From: Saprospiraceae bacterium
Lineage (GTDB): Bacteria > Bacteroidota > Bacteroidia > Bacteroidales > JAIPBB01
DNA: 15,009 nucleotides
Direction: 5' to 3'
NCBI GenBank assembly: GCA_021739805.1
Contig: JAIPBB010000110.1
Span: forward strand, 1-15,009
Part shown: positions 7,282-13,621 of the stretch, piece by piece
How the letters are laid out: each line of letters begins with the position of its first letter
How positions within the stretch are numbered: position 1 is the stretch's first letter
Notes under the pieces: model-generated
Seen by the model: the letters and a program-made list of their open reading frames with translations, nothing else
Databases searched by the model: none
Told to the model about the DNA's origin: nothing
Program-made: the position numbers and the translations under genes

Positions 7282-7344
7282 ATTGAGATATTTTATTAAT
7301 TCAGGTCTATTGAGATTGAATCGTATTTTAAAATGGACAATATA

Positions 7345-8487
7345 TCAAAATAACGATTGCTGTGCTTCTTGCTGTCTTTTTAAAGTAAATTTCATCGGTG
7401 AAGTGTTCTTTACAACTTCAATGTTTTTATTTTCTTTAAGATAGTTAGTTAGCTTTCTGGTAGTCCAGTCAATTTTTAATCTTTCTATTATTTCAGTGGA
7501 AGAATAAGCTCCTTGGGATAATAATTTAATAATATTTGAATCAACCTCATCAATGCTTGAAGATGGTTCGCCCAGGATTGAATTTTTTGTTTCATCAACT
7601 AAATAATTACTTATTTCCTGCCCTTGGCTATCTACTGGAATTCCTCCCTTTTGAATCAGAATATTATTTGCATTTTTTTCAGTACTATTTGGTATTCGCA
7701 CAAAAATACTTCGTCCTTTTCGCAATCCATCAATAACACCAAACCATGTTCCTCCCTGGTCGCTTGATTCTGCAACATAAATTTCTTTAGCTAATCCATA
7801 AATAATTGGATTTCGCCCCATTGCAAGCTGAACACTCCAGGGAGCTTTGGGTGGAAATGTGCTGAGAACAAGAACATCACCATCAATAATTTGTTTGTAA
7901 TACTTTTTAAATCCTGTGCTAAATGTGGTTATTCCCTGGGGTAAAACAATAATAGATTGCCCTTTGTATTTAATTGCAGAATCCAGTGCTTGTTTGTCAA
8001 CACCTTTGGCAAATCCGCTGACTACAACTTTATAATCTTTACTCGCATTTCTGGCTATATTGTCAGTAAATTCCAAAGAAATATCATCTGCTTTTCGTGA
8101 ACCAACAATTGCAATTGAATTTTCTTTCATTATTTGCTTATTCCCTTTTATGTAAATTAAAGGAGGAGAATATGCACGCTTCAGGTTGGTTTTCATTATT
8201 AGTGAATAATCGGGAGAAGTGATAGGAATTATATCATAACCTTGTTCTAATAAATCTTCAGCAAGAAATGAGTAGTTTGCAAGTTCAGTTTTGGCTTCGG
8301 TTAAAAGTTCGGTTTCATTTTCATTTAAAGAATATATTGTTTGCCAACGTGTTTTTTCACAATGAAAAAAATCAACAATGCTTTGTCCTTCTTCAAAAAA
8401 CCGGACAATTAACTCATTCTTTTTTGCAATCTTCATTTTTGGAAGATGTGCTAATGCCATCCAATATGCGTATTCTTGTTTTATCAT
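7345..8487 (-). CDS. dprA: DprA-like (SMF/SLOG superfamily) DNA-processing protein
   Basis: A 380-residue protein with an N-terminal helical region, a Rossmann-like DprA core and a C-terminal winged helix. Core motifs are S124-I-A-I-V-G-S-R131, V155-V-S-G-F-A-K-G-V-D164, M223-G-R-N-P-I-I-Y-G-L and G245-G-T. The C-terminal part (about 312-370) resembles the DprA_WH domain. DprA proteins bind ssDNA and load RecA during transformation. This one departs from the classic consensus (KQALD for the usual xxAHxxAL; GRNPII for RNRII), so it looks like an accessory paralogue rather than the housekeeping copy. It starts 6 nt after the PRTase stop and is the last gene of the RecQ-PRTase-DprA unit. The start codon is an ATG at 8485-8487. 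An alternative view is a SLOG-type nucleotide-ligand binder in a conflict system. Confidence 0.85.
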   Translation of the reverse strand: MIKQEYAYWMALAHLPKMKIAKKNELIVRFFEEGQSIVDFFHCEKTRWQTIYSLNENETELLTEAKTELANYSFLAEDLLEQGYDIIPITSPDYSLIMKTNLKRAYSPPLIYIKGNKQIMKENSIAIVGSRKADDISLEFTDNIARNASKDYKVVVSGFAKGVDKQALDSAIKYKGQSIIVLPQGITTFSTGFKKYYKQIIDGDVLVLSTFPPKAPWSVQLAMGRNPIIYGLAKEIYVAESSDQGGTWFGVIDGLRKGRSIFVRIPNSTEKNANNILIQKGGIPVDSQGQEISNYLVDETKNSILGEPSSSIDEVDSNIIKLLSQGAYSSTEIIERLKIDWTTRKLTNYLKENKNIEVVKNTSPMKFTLKRQQEAQQSLF

Positions 8488-8493
8488 ATTCTA

Positions 8494-9333
8494 CTAAATA
8501 TCTCCACCAACTGTTTTTGCAATAACTAATGGAACAATTGTTTCTGCTCCAAAATTAGTTAATAATTTTCCAATTTCTCTAATTGTTGCACCACTATCGA
8601 AAATATCATCTATTAATAAAATGCTCTTTTTATTAATTTCATTGGGTTCTGTATAGTTAAATGCCCCTGAAACATTTTCATTTTTTAAAGGTCTGTTCTG
8701 AAATATTTTTTGAGGCTTTGTTTCATGCTGTTTTATGAGTTTATGGCTAATTGGAACTTTGAGTACATAAGAAATTTTTTCTGCAAAATTCTTAACCAAG
8801 TCTCCTGAATCTGTTGGAGGAACATAAACAATCAAATCGAAATGTTTATTTCCATAAGTTTTTCTAAATGCTTTTAAAGTGAGTTTTAATAAGAAATCGG
8901 GGAAATCTCCTCCATTTTCATATTTGCAACGATGCAAACTTGAACCAACATTTGAAACTCCATAATATGAGGATGCAATTCCTTTTTCAATATTCGAATA
9001 CTTACTTTCAACATCAAGAACAGGGAAATAGGTTTCTCTAAATTCGTTTAGTTTTTCAATTGTCGATTGCTGCGGATTTACTAGCCTTTTCTTGTATTTT
9101 GTATTATCACAATTATCAAATTTGCACGGCATTGCATCACCCAGATACTCACATAAAAATTTCATGCGAGGCTCTTTTGTAAACACATAATCCAACATCG
9201 AATCTAAATCTTTAAGTTTAGCATTTCTTAAATCATCGAATTTAGCAGTATTTAATTCCGGTGCATTAAATTGGTATTCATACATCTTAGACTTACCAAA
9301 TATTACTTCTTTTATAATCCCCTGATCAATCAA
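8494..9333 (-). CDS. wHTH/RecQ-C-terminal region plus ComF-like phosphoribosyltransferase (3' half of a split recQ-PRTase gene)
   Basis: The frame is open back to 9393, but there is no ATG at its front: the codon at 9331-9333 is TTG and the first ATG is at 9283-9285, inside the wing of a winged helix. The N-terminal part (…LIDQGIIKEV…MYEYQF) completes a winged helix begun in the RecQ frame. A RecQ zinc-region-like segment follows (residues 40-78, C61, C70, C75). The C-terminal half is a PRTase with the PRPP-binding loop I238-L-L-I-D242-D243-I-F-D-S-G-A-T250 and a ComF-like body (SYYGVSNVG, KYENGGDFPDFL). PRTases of this type bind phosphoribosyl-pyrophosphate; the substrate here is unknown. 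I infer it is translated as the 3' part of a RecQ fusion, by -1 frameshifting at 9375-9381, or was separated by an indel. The 6-nt gap to dprA suggests coupling. Confidence 0.75.
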   Translation of the reverse strand: MIDQGIIKEVIFGKSKMYEYQFNAPELNTAKFDDLRNAKLKDLDSMLDYVFTKEPRMKFLCEYLGDAMPCKFDNCDNTKYKKRLVNPQQSTIEKLNEFRETYFPVLDVESKYSNIEKGIASSYYGVSNVGSSLHRCKYENGGDFPDFLLKLTLKAFRKTYGNKHFDLIVYVPPTDSGDLVKNFAEKISYVLKVPISHKLIKQHETKPQKIFQNRPLKNENVSGAFNYTEPNEINKKSILLIDDIFDSGATIREIGKLLTNFGAETIVPLVIAKTVGGDI

Positions 9334-9349
9334 ATCTGCTTTTATTACC

Positions 9350-9381
9350 CGAATTTGAGTTTGTTTCAGATTCGTTTTTTT
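9350..9381 (-). promoter_or_regulatory. Candidate -1 programmed ribosomal frameshift site (A_AAA_AAA) in recQ-PRTase
   Basis: On the minus strand the RecQ frame reads ATA AAA AAA CGA ATC TGA, which is a canonical X_XXY_YYZ slippery heptamer (A_AAA_AAA, 9381-9375). A -1 slip continues as ACG AAT CTG AAA and fuses 388 RecQ residues to 293 residues of the wHTH/PRTase frame, about 681 in total. Directly after the heptamer an imperfect hairpin can form: 9374-9366 against 9358-9350, eight of nine pairs, with a 7-nt loop. It is AT-rich, and the absence of a spacer is unlike known stimulators. An AGGAG (9409-9405 on the minus strand) lies 23 nt upstream, farther than in dnaX. A one-base loss from an A8 run would give the same picture. 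Confidence 0.5.
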
Positions 9382-10538
9382 ATCAATTGTCTTTCACCAA
9401 GTTGCTCCTGCTTTATTGCATCAATTACTTTACGATATTTTTTAATGTCAGGTCTGCCGCCGTCAACAAAAGCCTTTGGTAATTTATAATCTTCTTCAAT
9501 TCCACTGTCGTCTTTTTGAGAATTGTAAAACAAAATAAGGAAGGTTCTTTGTCCATCTCTTCCTGCCCTGCCAATTTCCTGGTAGTAATGGATTGGAGAT
9601 GCCGGCATTTGCGTATGAATGATAAATCGAATATCCGCTTTGTCGATACCCATTCCAAGAGCATTTGTGGAAACAATGCATTTCCATTTATTATTCATGA
9701 AGCCTTTTTCAATATCTTTTCTTGAATCTCCATCCAGACCAGCATTATAATATGTTGATTCAATCCCAATAAAATCAAACCATCTTGCATAAATTTCTGT
9801 GTTTACTCTTGTTCCGCTATAAAGCAAGCCTGTTCCGGGAAGTTTATTAATATTTTCAGCAAGCCATAAAAGTTTTTCATCTTCCGATTTTGTTTCAATC
9901 ACAAACAAATTGAAATTTTCTCTAAGTAAATTTCCCCGGATTGTGTTTAAATTACCTGAAATCTGTTGTTCGATATCTGCTTGTACTCTTTTTGTAGCCG
10001 TTGCTGTGGTTGCTAAGATGGGAAGTTCTTTAGGGAGCAATTGTACTAAATTTATAATTCGGCGAAAAGCAGGACGAAAATCATGTCCCCAGACAGAAAT
10101 TGTGTGAGCTTCATCAATAACAATCATTGATAAATCCATTTTCCTGGTTGCTTCAATCCATTCTTGATTTTCTTGTCGCTCAGGTGCGATATAAAGAATT
10201 TTTATTTTGCCATTTATTGCATCCTGAATTACCTGTGAATTATCTTCGGGTGTTTGTTCGGAATTAATATGTTTAGCGGCAATTCCTTTTTCATTCAAAA
10301 TATTAACCTGGTCGCGCATCAAGGCAATTAAAGGTGAGAATATTATCGTAATTCCTTTAAATTGTGTTGCCGGGAATTGAAAACAGAGCGATTTTCCATA
10401 TCCTGTTTTTTCAATAAGTAAAATTCTTTTCCCATGAAGAAGCATATTAATAGTTTCCCATTGTTTATCGTAAAACTTTTCAAAACCAAAGAGATTTTTA
10501 AGTTTTATTTCTGCTTCTTGTCTGGTAAGATTTGGCAT
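9366..10538 (-). CDS. recQ: RecQ-family ATP-dependent DNA helicase (5' part of a split recQ-PRTase gene)
   Basis: A 390-residue SF2 helicase core with all RecQ motifs: motif 0 F17-G-F…Q26, Walker A T45-G-Y-G-K49-S50, Ia S68-P-L-I-A-L-M-R-D-Q, DEAH D142-E-A-H145 followed by the RecQ aromatic loop (ISVWGHDFRP), III A176-T-T-A-T, V N292-A-L-G-M-G-I-D-K, and VI Q320-E-I-G-R-A-G-R-D-G. RecQ proteins unwind DNA 3' to 5' with ATP. It is much shorter than ordinary RecQ (about 600 residues): the frame stops at 9366-9368, two codons after an A7 run, in the middle of a winged-helix domain that the next frame continues. The start ATG (10536-10538) is well placed before the LFGF motif. Two adjacent palindromes and an isolated 33-bp-array repeat lie in the 214-nt upstream gap. 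It is an accessory RecQ, not obviously the housekeeping one. Confidence 0.9.
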   Translation of the reverse strand: MPNLTRQEAEIKLKNLFGFEKFYDKQWETINMLLHGKRILLIEKTGYGKSLCFQFPATQFKGITIIFSPLIALMRDQVNILNEKGIAAKHINSEQTPEDNSQVIQDAINGKIKILYIAPERQENQEWIEATRKMDLSMIVIDEAHTISVWGHDFRPAFRRIINLVQLLPKELPILATTATATKRVQADIEQQISGNLNTIRGNLLRENFNLFVIETKSEDEKLLWLAENINKLPGTGLLYSGTRVNTEIYARWFDFIGIESTYYNAGLDGDSRKDIEKGFMNNKWKCIVSTNALGMGIDKADIRFIIHTQMPASPIHYYQEIGRAGRDGQRTFLILFYNSQKDDSGIEEDYKLPKAFVDGGRPDIKKYRKVIDAIKQEQLGERQLIKKRI

Positions 10539-10651
10539 TAGAAAATGATAGATTAATCCTGAAATTTTGTTTGTGTCAATATCTGGATTAAAATTAATAC
10601 AAATAGATTTATTAACAAAATATATTATGATAAAACTACTTGTGCTCGTTA

Positions 10652-10686
10652 TTTTGGTTTTTAACCAAAACTAAACATTAATGTTT
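10652..10686. promoter_or_regulatory. Two adjacent palindromes upstream of recQ, overlapping a possible -7 element
   Basis: TTTTGGTT (10652-10659) and AACCAAAA (10663-10670) form a perfect 8-bp dyad with a 3-nt centre. Two bases further is the perfect 14-bp palindrome AAACATTAATGTTT (10673-10686). On the minus strand TAGTTTTG (10673-10666) matches the Bacteroidota -7 consensus TAnnTTTG and lies inside the first dyad. No good -33 TTTG is seen at the right spacing. The position, about 115-150 nt before the recQ ATG and 65-100 nt after the toxin stop, fits an operator for the recQ unit. A terminator is less likely because no T-run follows on the minus strand. Confidence 0.4.
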
Positions 10687-10719
10687 TCATAGTTATGTTG
10701 ATGGAAAATTTTGAATAGC

Positions 10720-10739
10720 TTGTAACACAGTCAAGACAG
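10720..10739. repeat. Isolated diverged copy of the 33-bp-array repeat
   Basis: TTGTAACACAGTCAAGACAG matches the 7196 array unit at 18 of 20 positions. It lies about 3.4 kb away, in the same orientation, between the toxin gene and recQ. The following 13 bases on the minus strand also resemble an array spacer (TATT, then AATT), so a whole 33-bp unit may be present. With the array at 7097-7281 it brackets the recQ-PRTase-dprA unit. Confidence 0.75.
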
Positions 10740-10752
10740 AATCCATCTTAAT

Positions 10753-11046
10753 TTAGATTATTGGCTTTTTTCTATTATCAAAAACAGAAACTAATATTAT
10801 AGTTTCATCTTCAATAAAATAATAAATTGATGTTAATTTTGCGACAATTGTTCGCCTTGTTGTTTTAGATTTATTAGAAATTGGAAAAGCAAATGGATTT
10901 GATTGTATTATTTTAAGTTGAGCATCAAATTTTTTAACAAATTTTCTAGTATCTTTTTCGGAGAATTTATGTTCAAGGTATGAAATAATTTCTCTTAATC
11001 CTTCAAGTGCTTCCTCTGTCCAAATGAGTTCATAAGTACTTTTCAT
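10753..11046 (-). CDS. ParE/RelE-family toxin
   Basis: A protein of about 97 residues with the compact ParE/RelE fold: an N-terminal strand and helices (TYELIWTEEALEGLREIISYLE), a central FVKKFDAQLKIIQSNPFAFP segment and a C-terminal sheet (RRTIVAKLTSIYYFIED, VSVFDNRKKP). RelE-like members cleave mRNA at the ribosome and ParE-like members inhibit gyrase; the NPFAFP and DNRKKP segments fit the superfamily but do not decide the target. I chose the ATG at 11044-11046 because the family fold begins there. This overlaps the antitoxin stop by 17 nt; an upstream ATG at 11065-11067 would add seven residues. It is encoded after its antitoxin, the usual order for this pair. Confidence 0.85.
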   Translation of the reverse strand: MKSTYELIWTEEALEGLREIISYLEHKFSEKDTRKFVKKFDAQLKIIQSNPFAFPISNKSKTTRRTIVAKLTSIYYFIEDETIILVSVFDNRKKPII

Positions 11047-11263
11047 AAAGTTTCCTGGCTGTTTCATGAGAATGTACTTTGCCTTCTTCGATATTTTTCA
11101 TTCCTCTTTCAATAGATTCTTTTTCGCTTATTGAAATATCATCCCACCAATCAGCAGTTTTTGAATAATCATCACGAATTTTTTTTAATTTCTCAATTAT
11201 TGACAAATCATTAAGCTTTGTAATCCATTCAATTAATACTAGTTTCTCTGATTGTATATTCAT
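11030..11263 (-). CDS. Antitoxin partner of the ParE/RelE toxin
   Basis: A 77-residue, charged, mainly helical protein that overlaps the toxin gene. The C-terminal half (SEKESIERGMKNIEEGKVHSHETARKLYEKYL) has the pattern of small Bacteroidota addiction-module antitoxins: an Ile-x2-Gly helix, E-x-G-K-V, then a helix that wraps the toxin. The N-terminal part (about 1-35) is probably the regulatory or dimerisation segment, but no clear DNA-binding motif is visible. Antitoxins of this type neutralise the toxin and often repress the operon. The identification rests on size, composition, overlap and partner rather than a strong motif. The ATG is at 11261-11263, and a possible -7 element is at 11280-11287. 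Confidence 0.75.
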   Translation of the reverse strand: MNIQSEKLVLIEWITKLNDLSIIEKLKKIRDDYSKTADWWDDISISEKESIERGMKNIEEGKVHSHETARKLYEKYL

Positions 11264-11279
11264 TTTGTTATATTTTTCA

Positions 11280-11287
11280 CAAAGTTA
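11280..11287 (-). promoter_or_regulatory. Candidate -7 element of the toxin-antitoxin operon
   Basis: TAACTTTG on the minus strand (11287-11280) matches TAnnTTTG and is 16 nt before the antitoxin ATG. The nearest -33-like sequence is ATTG (11312-11309), 21 nt upstream. This implies a very short leader. Motif evidence only. Confidence 0.3.
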
Positions 11288-11372
11288 ATTAAAACAATTT
11301 GGATTATGCAATAGTGCGCTAATCTTTTAATGTTTGATAAAGATGATGTTTCATAAAGAGAAAAACAATGTT

Positions 11373-12278
11373 CTATTTTATTTCCTTTAAAAATCGACTA
11401 CTCATCCACCCCATGCATTTAGCACTATTATTATCAGTGTTGTACATAATATTGTAATTAAATTGAATTTTTGATTCCATTTCGACAAACCACCATTTCC
11501 TTCCTGTGCTATCAATTTTTTCAGCATAAGCAATACCTAAATCGCCTTCTTTATATTCTGCCACCTTATTTCCTTCTCCTTCATAATATGGAGCATATAA
11601 TTCATCATTATTGATTTTTGGTTCAAATCGCAAAAAGTAGGGTGTATTATTTACCATAAATTTTACAGGAGTTTTATAATAGTTTTCCGGTTTTATGGTT
11701 TCACTTACTTTTGCTCTTTTACGCAAAATGTTTAATGTGTCATTATTGATTTCATACAAAGTTTCCCAATCAACAAATTCGGCACAACATCCAAAATCAA
11801 GCATTTTAAAAGATTTTAGTTTTCTATCTTGAATGGTTATTTGAGAAATATATTGTAATGCTTGAAATTTTAATTTGAATGTATCTCCTGTATTATAATA
11901 AAACTCGCAAATATCAGGTTCTCCACCACTCCAGCCTTCAAAAATTACATCAATTAATGTGTCTCCATTTAGATGTAAGAAATGAAACATAGAATCATAT
12001 TTTTCGCCATAAAAATCATCGTTTTTAACGTAATTATAAATTGAATCGAATTTTGAAAGAAATTTATTCTTTGTTTCTAAATCAATTTCAACTTCATAAT
12101 CCTTCCAATTAATTTTTGAATTATAATCAAAAAATATTGTGTCTTTTAATGTTGAAATGGATGAGTTTAATTTTGGTTTCTCACCTTGATTTACATTTGC
12201 CTCGCTATCAGAATTATTTTTATAATTAGAACAACTGAACAAGATAAAAAGTAATATCAAAAATAAATTATACTTCAT
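11373..12278 (-). CDS. Lipoprotein with C-terminal SH3-like region, unknown function
   Basis: A 301-residue protein with a lipoprotein signal peptide (MKYNLFLILLFILFSC; lipobox L-F-S-C16), so it should be lipidated and membrane-anchored. No acidic-Lys surface-export signal follows the Cys, which argues weakly for a periplasm-facing location. The middle (about residues 95-185) has LNGDTLIDVIFEGWSGGEP, reminiscent of Asp-rich repeat motifs, and a double Cys in FGCCAEF. The C-terminal 75 residues (GDLGIAYAEKIDSTGRKWWFV…GWMSSRFLKEI) resemble bacterial SH3 domains, whose last strand typically reads GW-V/M-x-x-R/x-Y/F-L. The specific function is not recognised. It lies 34 nt downstream of the TPR protein gene in the same orientation and is likely the last gene of the envelope cluster. 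Confidence 0.65.
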   Translation of the reverse strand: MKYNLFLILLFILFSCSNYKNNSDSEANVNQGEKPKLNSSISTLKDTIFFDYNSKINWKDYEVEIDLETKNKFLSKFDSIYNYVKNDDFYGEKYDSMFHFLHLNGDTLIDVIFEGWSGGEPDICEFYYNTGDTFKLKFQALQYISQITIQDRKLKSFKMLDFGCCAEFVDWETLYEINNDTLNILRKRAKVSETIKPENYYKTPVKFMVNNTPYFLRFEPKINNDELYAPYYEGEGNKVAEYKEGDLGIAYAEKIDSTGRKWWFVEMESKIQFNYNIMYNTDNNSAKCMGWMSSRFLKEIK

Positions 12279-12312
12279 TATTAGATTTGTTATTTGTTCC
12301 CTTACGAGTTTT

Positions 12313-12933
12313 TTAAGATTTGAATTTCTTTCTTTTTTTCAAATAAACATATAGTTCAAACAATATCAAAGTCAACAATATAAGCACTCCTAGAAAAGAA
12401 TAAATTAACTTGAAAGGTGCATTAAAACTATTATAAAACATTATTTCAATAATTATCCAAACAAAACAAATAATCAATAATGGTGTTCTAAATTTGGTAA
12501 TTTTATTTGCCTTCAATCCAACTAGCCATTTCTTGTATTTTTCATTATTCGGATAATAATTTACCAATCGAGTGAATACTTCAATAGATTTATTAACTTG
12601 TTTTATTTCAAAAAGTGTCCGGGCATAATGCCATAATAAGTGCTCAAAATATGGAATTTCATTTAACTTCTCAAAATCTTGATTTGTATCATTTTCAAAC
12701 ATCGAAATTGCTTGCTCAAGTATTTCAACTCCTTTTGTATATTGCCCACTACTTACTAAACTAAGTCCAAATTCGGAAAGTAACCTAAGCTTAGTATTAT
12801 AATGTTTTTCATCTTTGGTGATATCAATATTATCAATCGATTCCTTGTTTTTCTCATAAAATCGAATGTAAATCAGACTATCAGACTTTTCTAATTCGTC
12901 AAATTCTTTTTCAAGTTCATTTATGTTCTTCAA
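12313..12933 (-). CDS. TPR-containing membrane protein, unknown function
   Basis: A 206-residue protein with no signal peptide. Residues about 40-140 are helical and contain TPR-like units: LLSEFGLSLVSSGQYTKGVEILEQAISMF and HYARTLFEIKQVNKSIEVFTRLVNYYP, each with the small/large residue pattern of a tetratricopeptide repeat. Two hydrophobic segments follow (about 151-166 and 176-197), and the tail is strongly basic (KKRKKFKS), consistent with an inner-membrane protein with the TPR part in the cytoplasm. TPRs usually mediate protein-protein contacts; a partner cannot be named. It starts 4 nt after the stop of the barrel gene (12938) and 34 nt before the lipoprotein gene, so it is probably co-transcribed with both. 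Confidence 0.7.
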   Translation of the reverse strand: MKNINELEKEFDELEKSDSLIYIRFYEKNKESIDNIDITKDEKHYNTKLRLLSEFGLSLVSSGQYTKGVEILEQAISMFENDTNQDFEKLNEIPYFEHLLWHYARTLFEIKQVNKSIEVFTRLVNYYPNNEKYKKWLVGLKANKITKFRTPLLIICFVWIIIEIMFYNSFNAPFKLIYSFLGVLILLTLILFELYVYLKKRKKFKS

Positions 12934-12937
12934 ATTT

Positions 12938-13579
12938 TTATTTATTATTTTTTAATGCATATTTTAATCCTATTGACAAGGTTGTAACGCTATGTGTTAC
13001 CCTGAACTCAGATTTTGTGCTTGATGTTAAAGTATGTTGATATGATAAAAAAGAGACTACCGTTAAACTATTCTTAAATTCATAACCCCAACCTATTTCT
13101 AATAGTGCTGAATAGTTAAGTTTTGGAAATTTATCCATAACATTAACAGTTTCATTAATATCTAAATAATTATATGAGTTTTTTGCACTTGTCATTAATG
13201 ATGGTACAATACCAAAGTTTGTAATTCCATATAATTTTTTTCCAAAATTAAATCCTCCTAGAATTTGTAATGATATATAATCAAATTTGAAATCAAAATT
13301 TTTATCAAGAATTACATTGCCATATTTGTCTGGGAAAATTAGAGATGGGGTTGAAAAAGCTTGTTGGGAGTATTTGATGTTAGTGCAAATATGAAAGTGT
13401 TTTTTCATTCTGTATTCATATGAAAATCCACCAGAAAATGCTTGACCATAATCTTCACTTATAGAAGTGTTTAATGAATTTTTTGAATTGTGGACACCAG
13501 CAGAAATTCCAAGATAATGATTTTGACTAAATACTGAAATAGTTGAAAATATTAGAATTAATGTTAAAGTTCGTTTCAT
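12938..13579 (-). CDS. PorT-like outer-membrane beta-barrel protein
   Basis: A 213-residue protein with a Sec signal peptide (MKRTLTLILIFSTISVFS, cleavage before Q19-N). The mature part is made of alternating-residue strands with Gly/aromatic turns (GISAGVHNSKNS, GGFSYEYRMKKH, LQILGGFNFGKKLYG, SALLEIGWGYEFKNS) and ends in a strand TTLSIGLKYAL, as in outer-membrane beta-barrel domains. The size (about 195 mature residues) suits an eight-stranded barrel of the PorT/OMP_b-brl type common in Bacteroidota. Specific transport or adhesion roles are unknown. It is 42 nt downstream of the LamG gene stop and 4 nt upstream of the TPR gene. A short dyad (AGTTTA/TAAACT, 13594-13608) in the upstream gap has no T-run and is not called as a terminator. 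Confidence 0.8.
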   Translation of the reverse strand: MKRTLTLILIFSTISVFSQNHYLGISAGVHNSKNSLNTSISEDYGQAFSGGFSYEYRMKKHFHICTNIKYSQQAFSTPSLIFPDKYGNVILDKNFDFKFDYISLQILGGFNFGKKLYGITNFGIVPSLMTSAKNSYNYLDINETVNVMDKFPKLNYSALLEIGWGYEFKNSLTVVSFLSYQHTLTSSTKSEFRVTHSVTTLSIGLKYALKNNK

Positions 13580-13621
13580 TTTTGTGATTGGTTAGTTTAC
13601 GCTAAACTCGAAAGATTATCT

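Noticed and set aside
9425..9687. Two short minus-strand frames inside recQ
   Set aside because: They are alternative-frame shadows over RecQ motifs V and VI, which are intact in the main frame.
11302..11324. GATTA…TAATC hairpin upstream of the antitoxin as a terminator or recombination site
   Set aside because: The stem is only 5 bp with a mismatch after it, and no T-run follows on the minus strand.
13594..13608. AGTTTA-CGC-TAAACT hairpin as the terminator of the LamG gene
   Set aside because: The stem is 6 bp and AT-rich, and the minus strand after it (AACCAATC) lacks a T-run.
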